From Bactericera cockerelli (Eukaryota > Arthropoda > Insecta > Hemiptera > Triozidae): a stretch of 64,000 nt of DNA. How positions within the stretch are numbered: the stretch's first letter is position 1; every line of letters begins with the position of its first letter. This document shows positions 52,674 through 62,547 of this stretch, one piece after another. The notes under the pieces were generated by a model, which saw only the letters and a program-made list of their open reading frames with translations, was not told the origin of the DNA and made no database searches. The DNA is taken from assembly GCA_024516035.1 (NCBI GenBank), contig CM044956.1, forward strand, positions 53,185,316 to 53,249,315, read 5' to 3'. The position numbers were made by a program, and so were the translations under genes.

Positions 52674-52966
52674 TTCCTCAAATTCGCAAGTTTATTGGAC
52701 AAGAGATCAATATCATTTTCAAAAGGTTGAGATGTTGAAGTAGATGGCATTTGAGAACAACTAATGGGTTTCGTTTCAGAAGCACCAACAACACTATCCA
52801 AGTCAGACAGGAAATTTCGGTGAGCGTGACCATAGTGAATGCGCAATCCTTTTTTGCCTTTGTAGAGCTTTGCATTATCAGGGGGACAACGGGAACATTT
52901 GATTTCATTGTTCTGCGACAGAGTTTGACTTTTATCCATGAGAGAATACTTTGTTAAAATGCACAC
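52604..52966 (-). CDS. N-terminal part of the RLE-type RT element (C2H2 zinc finger), frameshifted
   Basis: Reads MDKSQTLSQNNEIKCSRC, then a C2H2 finger (C-x2-C, KGLRIHYGHAH), an acidic linker and the helical segment LRKCSKIIKRIPKGVR. It stops at 52604, while the RT frame is already open in the neighbouring phase from 52673. The amino-acid context joins sensibly near 52615-52625, so a single-base change most likely split one ORF. A programmed shift is possible but I see no classical slippery heptamer. An N-terminal DNA-binding C2H2 finger ahead of RT and RLE fits R2-like architecture. Confidence 0.75.
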   Translation of the reverse strand: MCILTKYSLMDKSQTLSQNNEIKCSRCPPDNAKLYKGKKGLRIHYGHAHRNFLSDLDSVVGASETKPISCSQMPSTSTSQPFENDIDLLSNKLANLRKCSKIIKRIPKGVRILVASSFQL

Positions 52967-52969
52967 ATG

Positions 52970-53780
52970 TTTGGAGTATTAGAAACAATTCGTAATATAT
53001 GTTGAATGAAAAGATAACATTAAAATTTAAAATTAGTTTAAGACAGGAGAGCAGAGGTTTTCGTGGCGTTAGGTTGGAGAGTTGGCCAGAGACTCAAAAA
53101 ACAGATTTCAAAAAACAAGAACAGTAGCTATTAATTATTTCTTTATTTTAATGCGGTCGCCAATTATTATTAGTATAAATTTATGGTTTTGTATTTATTT
53201 ACAAAATTGAGTAGGTACCAAATTCGGCCAGATTGTGTACTCTTTATGATAGGTGCCTAGACTATTTTAATGACGGATCAATTTTTAATTCGTTGATGCT
53301 CAAATCCTTGACCAAATTTTCGCCGTTCTGAGCAACACACAAGGTTATCGTGACCCATCCTGTATAAATGAATGTACCAACTTAATCATTTCTTACAAGA
53401 CTCCTAATGGAATGATTTCATGCCTTGGTAGGTAAGTTTTGGCTCTCGGTACACGCCCCTTCTAAATATTGAAAATTAGTTCTTCTTTATTTTCGTGTTT
53501 AGTAAGCTAAATTCGAAAATGATCATCATCCTTGTACAAGTTGCAAGCTTGATAATGGTCGGACCGTAGTTTTCATTAAAATCCTATCTTTACCACCGAA
53601 TTCCGAAATTCGAAACGCCTCCTTATGTTTATCTAGTAATTAAATTTTACTATGTTCCCGCATCTGAAATTCATTTGGAAACGAAGAATCCATGTATCCG
53701 CGGTTTCTTCATTGATTGCCGAACAGAGCAACAGCTGTATTTAAATACAAGAGTGAATTTGAGAAAAAAAGTGGATTACG
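52970..53780. other. Region upstream of the RT element ORF
   Basis: Contains the presumed 5' UTR or junction of the RT element. I could not place its 5' end or a target duplication. The remainder is AT-rich intron. Confidence 0.35.
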
Positions 53781-53787
53781 TCTATTT

Positions 53788-54085
53788 CCGTACCCAGGTT
53801 GGGTGAGGTTAATGTGGGTAGATGGTACGATTCCTAACAAATAGAGGGTACAACCTCCGTCCTAATCAAGATGTTAGATCATATAGAACCGTTGGCGTTT
53901 GGAAGGGCATCTAGGCGTAAAAATATGCCACAACCAAACACCTCAACCATTTTTTTTTTTTTTGGCTTTCCTATTGTGGCAGGGTTCTCATTAATGAGCT
54001 CTTCCACCCAACCGAAAACCATGAGGTTGAACAATACCAACCTCAAGTAGGTTTGGGAAAAACAACGTAAAGGAAGAAGGAGATT
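53788..54085 (+). repeat. SINE family D, 5' truncated, interrupted
   Basis: Core GTACCCAGGTTGGGTGAGGT to GGTACGATTCCTAACAAATA, tail GGAAGGGCATCTAGGCGTAA, then the end CAAGTAGGTTTGGGAAAAA. The tail is split by the insertion at 53950-54037. Confidence 0.75.
53950..54037 (-). mobile_element. Short LINE 3'-end insertion nested in SINE D
   Basis: T-run 53950-53963 then, on the minus strand, GGTTGGGTGGAAGAGCTCAT and TAATGAGAACCCTGCC (hairpin 53987-53998). ACCTCAA occurs on both sides (about 53940 and 54040), a likely target duplication. The insertion separates CTCAACC from CAAGTAGG, which are continuous in the copy at 7609. Confidence 0.7.
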
Positions 54086-54219
54086 ACATAGTCTATTTAA
54101 TGGTTATATCCGTGCAGTTTTAAACAGGTGAATGAGGTTCAAGTGCTAACTCTTTAGCTTCCACTAAAGAGTATTATTATTATTTTATAATCTCGAGATC
54201 AAAAACTATACTTCTTTTT

Positions 54220-54366
54220 TCATCATATTTGTGTTAATCACTTTCGTGATGTCAGAACTACTCAAACTCACTTTACTAAATTTTTGCTGAAACCGGGACT
54301 TGAACCACCGACCTCCAGATTACAAGTCCGCCCTCTTATCGATCAAGCTAGTGAGGTCGGTTCAAT
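54220..54366 (-). repeat. SINE family B (full length)
   Basis: Minus strand: ACCGACCTCACTAGCTTGAT, CGATAAGAGGGCGGACTTGT, B box GGTTCAAGTCCCGG, tail GAGTTTGAGTAGTTCTGACA and CGAAAGTGATTAACAC. Confidence 0.85.
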
Positions 54367-54644
54367 AACTATACTTCTTAGCCCAGGAGACTCTTAGATA
54401 AACACCTATAGTATATGTGTAAGCAGTGGTATTTATTTGTGCATTACCTTGCGTCTACAATAGAAAGAACTTTCGATATTATAAGCTAAGACGTACACTA
54501 TCTAGTGTATCTCTAGCTACGTTATGCAGAATGGTGCATGATTATTTTGTGTTCAGTTAAATCTGATAGTGGACCTTTCCTTCTTAACTACATAGGAACT
54601 ATGTTCAAAATAATGAAGCTTAATGTGGCTCAAAAAATATGTGT

Positions 54645-54800
54645 AAATCCGTTGGTTCGAATCCCCGTTAGTGTATGAATTGTACTAATTAATTTGAGTC
54701 TGTGACCACATAATAATAAGACTGATGGTTGGGTGATAGAAAATGCTTTTAGCATTTACCTCGCCAGGTATTTACCTTCCACTAAAGAGTGTTATTATTA
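54645..54800 (+). repeat. SINE family E with LINE-type stem-loop tail
   Basis: The B-box end GTTGGTTCGAATCCC and body TAATTTGAGTCTGTGACCAC match 24050. It continues through GGTTGGGTGATAGAAAATGC with stem AAATGCTTTTAGCATTT (54741-54757), ACCTCGCC and TTCCACTAAAGAGTG, ending in TTATTATTA. The 5' half of the head is missing. Confidence 0.7.
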
Positions 54801-54825
54801 ATACCTAAATAAATTTTTACATAAA

Positions 54826-54997
54826 CAGGACTATTAAAGTCCCAGTATTCCAGCAGTGAGCCCAAGACACATTATTATGTGGTAAAAATCTCAAATGGGA
54901 GGATAACTTGTCATGTCCCGGCTGGGTTTCGAACCCGCGACCTATGGAATCTTTGGATTCACAGAGTGCTGCCTTTACCACTGAGCTACCGGGGGAC
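54826..54997 (-). repeat. SINE family A
   Basis: Minus strand: GTCCCCCGGTAGCTCAGTGG, TAAAGGCAGCACTCTGTGAA, B box GGGTTCGAAACCC, closing AGCCGGGAC, body CAAGTTATCCTCCCATTTGA and the tail GGGACTTTAATAGTCC. Confidence 0.85.
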
Positions 54998-55004
54998 ATA
55001 CTAT

Positions 55005-56105
55005 ATAGTTGAAACATAAGCAAAACAAGGTGTCTTTGATATAAGTACCTTTGACTTCCTTGTTCTTCACAAAGGAAAGCAAAAGAGCTCGTTGTAAGCT
55101 CATTTTTAATGATCCACCATCAGAAATGGCCTCCACGTGCAATGTCCATGCTTGTATGCAATTTCAAATTGCCAGGCCAGGTTATTAGGGCTCCTAAAAA
55201 CCGTATCCTCATTAAATGTTCATATTTCCGACGCTCTGGCAAAGCATTCATGCGGTTTCCGTGCTCTTTTGTGAGTTATCTGCGTTCTCGAGATATTCGA
55301 TTTCAAAAGGCCTAGATTTCCATGAAAATGTGAGTGTGGCCACAAAGAGATGGATGCCTTTTATCTCGTTTTTCTGCATGCAATCCTCCGCTCTCTCATA
55401 TTTTATTTTCCTGTCCATTATGTGGTGTTTTTGTATATTTATAAATGATATATAATAAACTTTTGTGTATTTATAAATAGTATATAATGAACTATCATCC
55501 TCATTTTATTTTTCTCCGCACTAGAGTTCTAGTTGTATGCATAGCTCTAAATATGATAATCTGTATAGCTTATCTATGTTTGAATACACAAATTATATTA
55601 AGAATCTTCTCTGAGATTTATTTAATGAAATAACACTTTATTTTGTCCAAAATGTAGTTAATAGCTGATTTAATCTGAAAAGATCGTCTGCTGGGACTGA
55701 AAGGCTGGTTGAATTTTTAATGATGATTTTATAAATCCTCTCTTGATATGTTCACGAGATTTTGATTTGAACTTTACAGACTTCGAAGTTTGTGTAAGAA
55801 ATTAATAGCGGTATGTTAAAAAAGTATATAATATTATACGCAAGTATATTTGATAATATTATGTGTAGGATTCATAAATATATACCAACTCAGTTGTAGT
55901 TTTTTTTTTGGCTACATTTCGATAATGCAGTGCAATAAACGCTTTGTATAAAATTAAACATGATTTCAAGTTCTACAATCTCACCTAAACTTTTCCTATA
56001 GAAAGAAAATGAAAAAATGTATGTACTTAGATGTACTCCTACTCAAGTATTGATAGACAGTAAAATAAATAAAATCATATGACCCAAAACCATCTTTAAT
56101 GAACT
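55005..56105. other. Intron 1 stretch, nothing recognised
   Basis: AT-rich. Short frames (55109-55455) have no domain. Confidence 0.4.
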
Positions 56106-56109
56106 GTAC

Positions 56110-56235
56110 CAGTGAAGTGGACGCACTGATGTCCTTTCTAAGAAGTTCCAATCTCCTTCACCTCATGTAGACCTTGAGAGGATCGGCACGAACAACCATA
56201 TTAGTAATTGGTTAAAGTGCCTAGCCGGAAAAATA
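56110..56235. repeat. Dispersed repeat, inverted partner of 49170-49320
   Basis: AATCTCCTTCACCTCATGTA, GACCTTGAGAGGATCGGCAC and GTAATTGGTTAAAGTGCCTA. The match ends on the outer side just after GTGCCTA. Confidence 0.7.
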
Positions 56236-56239
56236 ATAA

Positions 56240-57980
56240 TAAATAAACCTTTATTTGTAACAGTAATTATACACACATCAAAATGAAAAACATACATCAG
56301 AACGATTGACTCCAATTCAGTTTATTTGCTGAGGTGATGCTCCTAGATATGCTTTGATAGATATGCTATGCATTTGCAACCTTCAAATATATGGGCAGCT
56401 ACGTTTGAAAATAAAACTTTATCATTCTACTAGACAAAAACTGCAAAAATCCACATTCGCAGTAATTTAACAAGATTGCAGAAGTACAGAATTAGCACAG
56501 GAGGAGCGGAGTCAGCTTATTCCCCAGGTAGCTATACAGCTCCAACGAGAAGGATATAAAGCTGTTGAGATTCCTTCATGAGGAAAGCATGAAGCTTGCC
56601 ATTACTCAGGGCAAATCTCTGACTGTTCCGACTGTGAATTTGAAGATTTTTTACTACGGTTTTAAATCTGCATATCTGCCTGCATCTGAAGAGATGAAGA
56701 CGAAGGAGAAACATAAATTTCTACGCTATCACGTCTATACTCCATCTTATCATGTTAACAACATCTTTCATATCACCGTTGTCTATGTGATAGCATGTAT
56801 ATTTTTTTTTTTCAGAGGTGCATGCTTCGTATGTTTACTGAAGTTTAGCCCGTTGAGTGGAGCTAGGTTTAACCTAAATTCGGATTCATTATGGATTCTC
56901 ACGCTACGATTTCTATATGATGCAGCTGATCTGAGGCGAAGTTCCAGATTAGCATGTAAATGGTTCGTTAGCGGAAGATGCGAGTTTTACAGTACAACAT
57001 CAGAGATACTTGGGCCCGCCAAAAAATACTGCTGATACTGCTTGCTTATGAAAACTAAGTTCTCTTTAGTATGATTGGCAAAAGATAGCACTCCTTTTAC
57101 TTGTCTATTTAGTTTAAATTTCCGTGTTTATACTTGATTTTCGATTTTTTACCTCACTACATAATGAATTTGCGTTTATTGGAGAAGGAAAGTAGAGAAT
57201 ATTATATAATTATATCTTTAAAAAATATAATTAAACATTGTACCTTACACATATTGTTAAACAATTATGGCCTCCAAGGTACGAGTACCTAAATAAAGGT
57301 GTTTATCAAACACAATTAATAGTGTTGTTTAGTTTTTATCTCTGTAATAAAAGACAGAATTGAGAACTGTAGGAGGCCGAAGTACATTTTTATAATTTAG
57401 ATGAGTCAAAAAAGTATCTATTTATATGTATAATTATTTTCCGTTCTTATTTATTATGGTTATCAAATATGTGTAAGTCTAACACAAGTGAATGATAGAG
57501 GATGTGCAAAGAACTCTTCTTACGAATGTGTATGCAATACGAATACCTCTTCTTCCGAGTACAATAGATCCACTATAGTCGCTATGAACACGCTGAGGGA
57601 GTTCAGTGGACGTTTTTCCTTAGAGTTAATTTAGTAAATTTAATAAGACCAAGGAGAAAATTAGAAAACTGCCTGTAATAAAATTCGAACTTCATGTTAT
57701 GCAAGCATTAGAGTTTAGAGAATGCGCCAAAATAACTGTTTTGTAAATCAGACTTACTACGGGTTACAATTTTTTTTGTTTGTTGATTTTTACGATGGTA
57801 TCGTAATCACCTATGATATGATATCTGAGGCTCTATTTTTTTATTTATATATAATATACCTACTATTCGTTATTTTACATAAATTGTATTGTTTTTATTA
57901 GATATATATTTTTGTTCGATCTCCTCAAGTCATTCAGTACACAGGACCCACTAAAAAACCAAAGAAAGAACGCTTGGAGT
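56240..57980. other. Intron 1 stretch with one unassigned 156-residue frame
   Basis: A plus-strand frame 56565-57035 has an AT-driven composition and a Phe-run. I see no domain, and it runs antisense to the host gene, so I do not call it a gene. No repeat heads were seen. Confidence 0.35.
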
Positions 57981-57984
57981 ATTT

Positions 57985-58047
57985 TTTTTAGGGCTTTAAC
58001 GGCAGGATTCTTACACTGTGAGCTCTTCCACCCAACCGATGAAAGTG
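57985..58047 (-). repeat. LINE 3' end fragment with stem-loop
   Basis: Minus strand: GGTTGGGTGGAAGAGCTCAC, then AGTGTAAGAATCCTGCCGTT (hairpin 58010-58022), then A-run. It lies 32 bp from the exon 1 donor, inside the start of intron 1. Confidence 0.6.
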
Positions 58048-58078
58048 TAATTTAAAGTTTAATAGACTGCAGACTCAC

Positions 58079-58184
58079 CTGGTAGAAGACTCCTGGCAAT
58101 AATTTTCCTGTGCTGGGGTAAGGAACTAACAACGCTGACTAGGAAACAGGCTATGGCTAAACAATTGAAGATTCTAGGAAACAT
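58079..58184 (-). CDS. IgSF cell-adhesion gene, coding exon 1 (signal peptide)
   Basis: The ATG at 58184-58182 opens MFPRIFNCLAIACFLVSVVS and SLPQHRKIIARSLLP, then one base of a split Gly. The donor is GTGAGT at 58078-58073, phase 1 (106 nt = 35 codons + 1), matching exon 2. Residues 6-20 are hydrophobic after an Arg, a typical secretory signal; cleavage after the V-S-S near residue 21 is plausible. The protein is thus expected in the secretory pathway and at the cell surface. Exon 1 is followed by a 16-kb intron. A CTCAG lies 6 bp upstream of the ATG on the minus strand, so this could be the second exon with an upstream untranslated exon. No other in-frame Met precedes within the exon. Confidence 0.85.
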
Positions 58185-58189
58185 GATTG

Positions 58190-59310
58190 ACTGAGAATTA
58201 TTTAAGAAGTTAGCACTTAAAAAAAATAGGAATTATTAAAAATCAATGCTGATTTCTATGTTTGTTCCAGAGGATTGTCAACAAATTTTCTTCAGGTATC
58301 TCAGTTAGTAATAACTTTTATCACTCATTAAATTCATTTTTTAAACATTCAATTAAAACTTCCATTTAAACCGAGTTAAATTTTTTTTTTGTTAATAATT
58401 TATGTTTTCTTCACTAAATTTTTATTAATTATGTATTTATTATTTGTAATTGTAGACACACTGGTTCATGACATTTTTAAATTTTAATGTGCCGGAAGAA
58501 TATAATTTGAGTGCGTTATTATTTAGGTAAACAATTTTTTTGTTTTATTTAAAATTCTGTATTAGTATTCAAGATCGGCTTATTTAGACTAATGAGATAT
58601 CACTAATAAGACATGAGATTTCACTAAAAATTCACAAATCTTTGATATTAATAATTAAAACATTCAAACCGATGTATGTTATAAACACAAAATTATTAAA
58701 ATTAAATAAATAAATCGAAATAAAATCGTGCACAATACGATAAATTTTGTTAGAACTCACGCCGCAAAAAACTTATGTACGCCTCGGCGAGCTATAGCTT
58801 CATCAACGCAAGAACACTAACTGAAGAAGTTACAGAACAGAACAGGAATACAGGATAGAAAGTGCATCACGATCAGTATGGCTTGAAATGTTATCCCTAA
58901 TCAGTGCCAACCAACCAATGAGATTGAAATATGAGGTTTCCCTATGTGTCTTCTTTGAGACCCTTAATTTGTTCATTAGAAGCTATGCAGTTTCCTTTAG
59001 CAAAAAGGATGTTGCCCTGAACTTGAGCTTTGTTAAATAACAATACTGATTAATCCGATTTATCAATTAAAAACTCTTAAATTTATTAAAATTTATTTGA
59101 AATCCGTGACTTCTTCTTTTTTCACGATCCCTATTCCCTAAACTACTAGGGAAGTTATTTCCCTAAAGTACCTACTTGGGATTTAATATTTTTTCTCAAC
59201 TAATACGTGTGCTTTGAAAGAAAGTTATTTTTTTAAGTTTTTGTGCTGTGTAAGTCATTTCTTGTTGTATGTGTACTATTGTGTACCCATGTTCCATACG
59301 TGTACTATTG
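58190..59310. other. Upstream region of the IgSF gene
   Basis: AT-rich 5' flank. The only core-promoter-like word I can point to is TTCAGTT at 58819-58825 (minus). No TATA box at a fitting distance, and the downstream promoter element position does not match well. Confidence 0.35.
58815..58825 (-). promoter_or_regulatory. Possible arthropod initiator (TTCAGTTAGTG)
   Basis: On the minus strand TTCAGTT fits the arthropod TCAGT initiator, 630 bp upstream of the predicted start codon. It is a short motif and may be chance. Confidence 0.2.
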
Positions 59311-59319
59311 TGTATGTGT

Positions 59320-59354
59320 ACCCATGTTCCACTCGTGTAGAGTGGAACATGGGT
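59320..59354. repeat. 15-bp hairpin
   Basis: ACCCATGTTCCACTC, loop GTGTA, GAGTGGAACATGGGT. The left arm is itself a repeat of GTACCCATGTTCCA at about 59284-59297. Confidence 0.75.
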
Positions 59355-59377
59355 TTATTATCATATTCGTGTAATTT

Positions 59378-59637
59378 GTCACTGATTTTATAAGCTTTTT
59401 TGTGTAGTGTGTCACTGATTTCATGAGCTTTTTGTGTAGTGTGTCACTGATTTTATAAGCTTTTTGTGTAGTGTGTCACTGATTTCATAAGCTTTTTTGT
59501 GTAGTGTGTCACTGATTTTATAAGCTTTTTGTGTAGTGTGTCACTGATTTCATGAGCTTTTTTGTGTAGTATGTCACTGATTTTATAAGATTTTTTGTGT
59601 AGTGTGTCACTGATTTTACAAGCTTTTTCACGTAGTT
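59378..59637. repeat. Tandem repeat, alternating 32/33-bp unit, 8 copies
   Basis: Units start with GTCACTGATTT and end GTGTAGTGT at 59378, 59411, 59443, 59475, 59508, 59540, 59573 and 59606. Units alternate TTATAAGC and TCATGAGC (or TCATAAGC), so the array grew as a dimer of about 65 bp. Confidence 0.9.
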
Positions 59638-59649
59638 TTTCAGTAGTTT

Positions 59650-61380
59650 TGTGTCCTCATATTTCAAGAGTAAACCTTGTGCTGTTCATCTCATTCGAGA
59701 GATGAATAATAATTGAACTTTACGTTTGGAGTAAACACTCTCAGAGCATTACCCTCCAGATCCAAGCTAACGCAGCATCTTCTAGCGCTCCAGAATCTTC
59801 ATTCATAAAGAAGTGACCTGAGAGATTCACGCAACGATCGAAAAAAAAATCGTGAAGATTTATTGGAAATTTAGATTAGGTATTTCTGTAAAAAAAAAAA
59901 TCTAGTTGCTATATCCGATATTTTTGTCTTCCTAAAAAATATAAATATTGGATTTCGTATAAATTTTTGACCGAGACTCTGAAATTCTTTCTTGTTTTTT
60001 CTTTCATTTTTGTTTGTTGCATTTTTTGAGTGCATCTTAGTCGCTACAATTTATTATTATTTTTTTTAACTAGAATTATTAAAAAAATCGATATTTATGG
60101 AATTGGTCGATTGTGGAAGAATATCAGCTTGAATTTGTAATGAAAAAATGGGGTGTTTTGTATTTTTGGAACTCTATGTCTAATACCAGATGAGGCTGAA
60201 TAGTGAATATCTATTCTGAGAAAGCACTATTTATTTTCTTGGTAAAATTTACTCGAAGTTGTAAAAGTGCATACATTAATTCTAAAGTGAACTTAAGTGC
60301 ATTGACTTTTCCTTAATTTTCTGAACCTACGCAGAAAGTTCCTAAGTCATCTGCCAAAAGTTTATGACTGTGAAATATTGTATAAATGTAACTATGAAGA
60401 CGTATTTATGTACTATGTACCTATGTATGTGCTTGTATTATCCAATGTTCAAAGTTTACGTGTTGTCTTCATTTTACGAGTATACTTGATGTTTACTGTG
60501 TGTAGTTCTGTCTCTTCTCTGAAATCTCGTCTTGACATAATATAAAAAAACGGTTGATTCATGGATTAAAAAATAGGTGATTCAATGGAACTTCTGATTC
60601 CGAATAGCTTGAACAGATACCTACATATTATACTCCTTAATAAGAAAAAAGATAGCTACCAGAATCCAGGATACATGCAGATCGGGAGAATAGAAATATC
60701 CTGAGGCTCTCCATTCTATGGGGACATTTTTATCATTTGAAATTATATGAATGTCTTTATTTATTCGTATTTTCTCCCATAATATCTGTCTCTCGAATTC
60801 TTCACATTTTGAATAGACCAGAGCTACCTATTGTAACATAAAGGTTGATGAAGATATCACATAAATCTGTATTTTCCTTTCACAATAGGACATTTTTTTT
60901 CCGTTCTCTCAAAACTGAACTCAGTATTGTGCGTGCTTTTGTTAATTTAAATAGGTAAAGGTAATAAATTATAGGATAGGAAGAGAACAAGAATAAATAA
61001 TTTTAGGAACTCGGAATAGCATGATGTCTTTACTATTTTATTTTTATTTTTGACTATTTGAAAATCTTAATTCCAGAGAGATGTCCAGGAATTTTTCTGT
61101 TTCTCGGTGTTTATTTCCATGAGAAATACTTTTTTTTCTATAATAATAGTCTCAATAATATTGGATTAGATATAAATTGAGAAAATATAAATTAATATAT
61201 TTCTATACCTAATAATTCAGAAAGGATGTTTGAGACAAAAATTTCATTGATTAATGAAACATTTCTATTAGTGAGTGATTTGGTTTATAATTGCAACAAG
61301 TGAGATCTCATTGCCAACTATTTTCACACTGTTTTGAGTATTGCAACCTTCAAGATTAACCACAATGAAATAATGTATTA
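59650..61380. other. Upstream stretch, nothing recognised
   Basis: AT-rich sequence without a supported frame or repeat. Confidence 0.4.
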
Positions 61381-61384
61381 ATGA

Positions 61385-61690
61385 TTTTATTGGTGGTGAA
61401 GCTCAAGGCCTCTTCACAATTTTTGTGGGTAGTGCAGCATTACTAAGAGCCTCCTTCACATTTCGAATTATTCAATTACATTAATTTCTTTTTACTCTGG
61501 TAATGCTGCTACTGGTGGTTACTCATACAATAGTAACTACTCATTTTTCCTCACGAGGTATGATTGAACCACGGACATCCAAGTATAGAGCAAAAAATTC
61601 ATGTCCCTCTGGAGATCGAACCCAGGTCACCGTGCGTGCAATGATTAGCGCGCTAATTTACTCGGAAACGGTGCCTTCTGCGCTATGGGA
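61385..61690 (-). repeat. tRNA-like-headed SINE (partner at 42950)
   Basis: Minus strand: head GGCACCGTTTCCGAGTAAAT, TAGCGCGCTAATCATTGCAC and B box GGGTTCGATCTCC. The body GAGTAGTTACTATTGTATGA, GTGAAGGAGGCTCTTAGTAA and CACAAAAATTGTGAAGAGGC is shared with 42950-43150. Confidence 0.7.
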
Positions 61691-61699
61691 TAATGTAAT

Positions 61700-62320
61700 T
61701 TGACTAGGTTCCAAAAGCGACAATGATTGGTGGAAAGTATATCTCAATCTGGCCATCAAATGCCAAATTTGACCCGCATTTTAACTAATCCCTGGCCAAT
61801 GTTTCAAATCACTCTGCTGGCAAGTTGGCACATTCAATTCTGTCGGACATCTTGAACTTTTGACATGCGTTGATTTGACATCCTACGTTCATAAAGTAAT
61901 TATAAATCTACGTAGGCCAGACAGTCAAGAGTTATGAATTGGTAACTCAGTAACTTATCCAAGAAAATACACATAGGATCGATTATAATTGAGTATGTAT
62001 GTAATCAACTGTATAGTAGATAAGTCATGCGCATATTGGAGACTCATACGGCACGGCATAGAAAGACATCCAGCGTAAATGTTAACCAGTTTAATGACAG
62101 CGAGTTAATTGGGCAATCAAACGGGAATCCAGACCAATTCCTAACTGTGATGGTATGCCTGGCCTTCTTAATTGTTGTACTGTAATTACCGCGTGACTGG
62201 AAGAGATCTTCAGGAGGAAGACAGAGTTGAACATGAGTCAATGCAGCGACCTATATGAGGACGCATGAAAGAAATCGTCGGCTTAAGTCTCCTTCTTTGG
62301 TTTTTTAAAAAAATAATGAA
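61700..62320. other. Upstream stretch, nothing recognised
   Basis: No feature seen. Confidence 0.35.
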
Positions 62321-62328
62321 GTTTTAAA

Positions 62329-62452
62329 AAAGTTATCATATTTGTGTTCATCACTGTTGTGATATCACGACTACTCAAACTCGCTTTACTAAATCCAGAC
62401 TGAAACCGGTACTTGAACGACCGACCTTCAGTTTACAAGTCCGCTACTGAGG
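62329..62452 (-). repeat. SINE family B, shortened head
   Basis: Minus strand: CTACCTCAGTAGCGGACTTG lacks the TTGATCGATAAGGCG segment. Then GGTCGGTCGTTCAAGTACCG and tail AAAGCGAGTTTGAGTAGTCG, GATATCACAACAGTGATG. Confidence 0.75.
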
Positions 62453-62484
62453 TAGTGTTTGGACCACGTAATATTCAAAATACA

Positions 62485-62540
62485 GAGAGAGCCGTCGTAA
62501 TATGACCATGCAGTTGAGAACGACGTCAAAAAAAAATTAC
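62485..62540 (+). repeat. 5S-family SINE tail fragment
   Basis: GAGCCGTCGTAATATGACCA and TGCAGTTGAGAACGACGTCA followed by an A-run match the tail of the 40335 copy. Confidence 0.6.
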
Positions 62541-62547
62541 GATCCCA

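Noticed and set aside
56565..57035. 156-residue plus-strand gene candidate
   Set aside because: No domain, AT-driven composition, Phe-run from a T tract, and it lies in an intron of the opposite strand gene.
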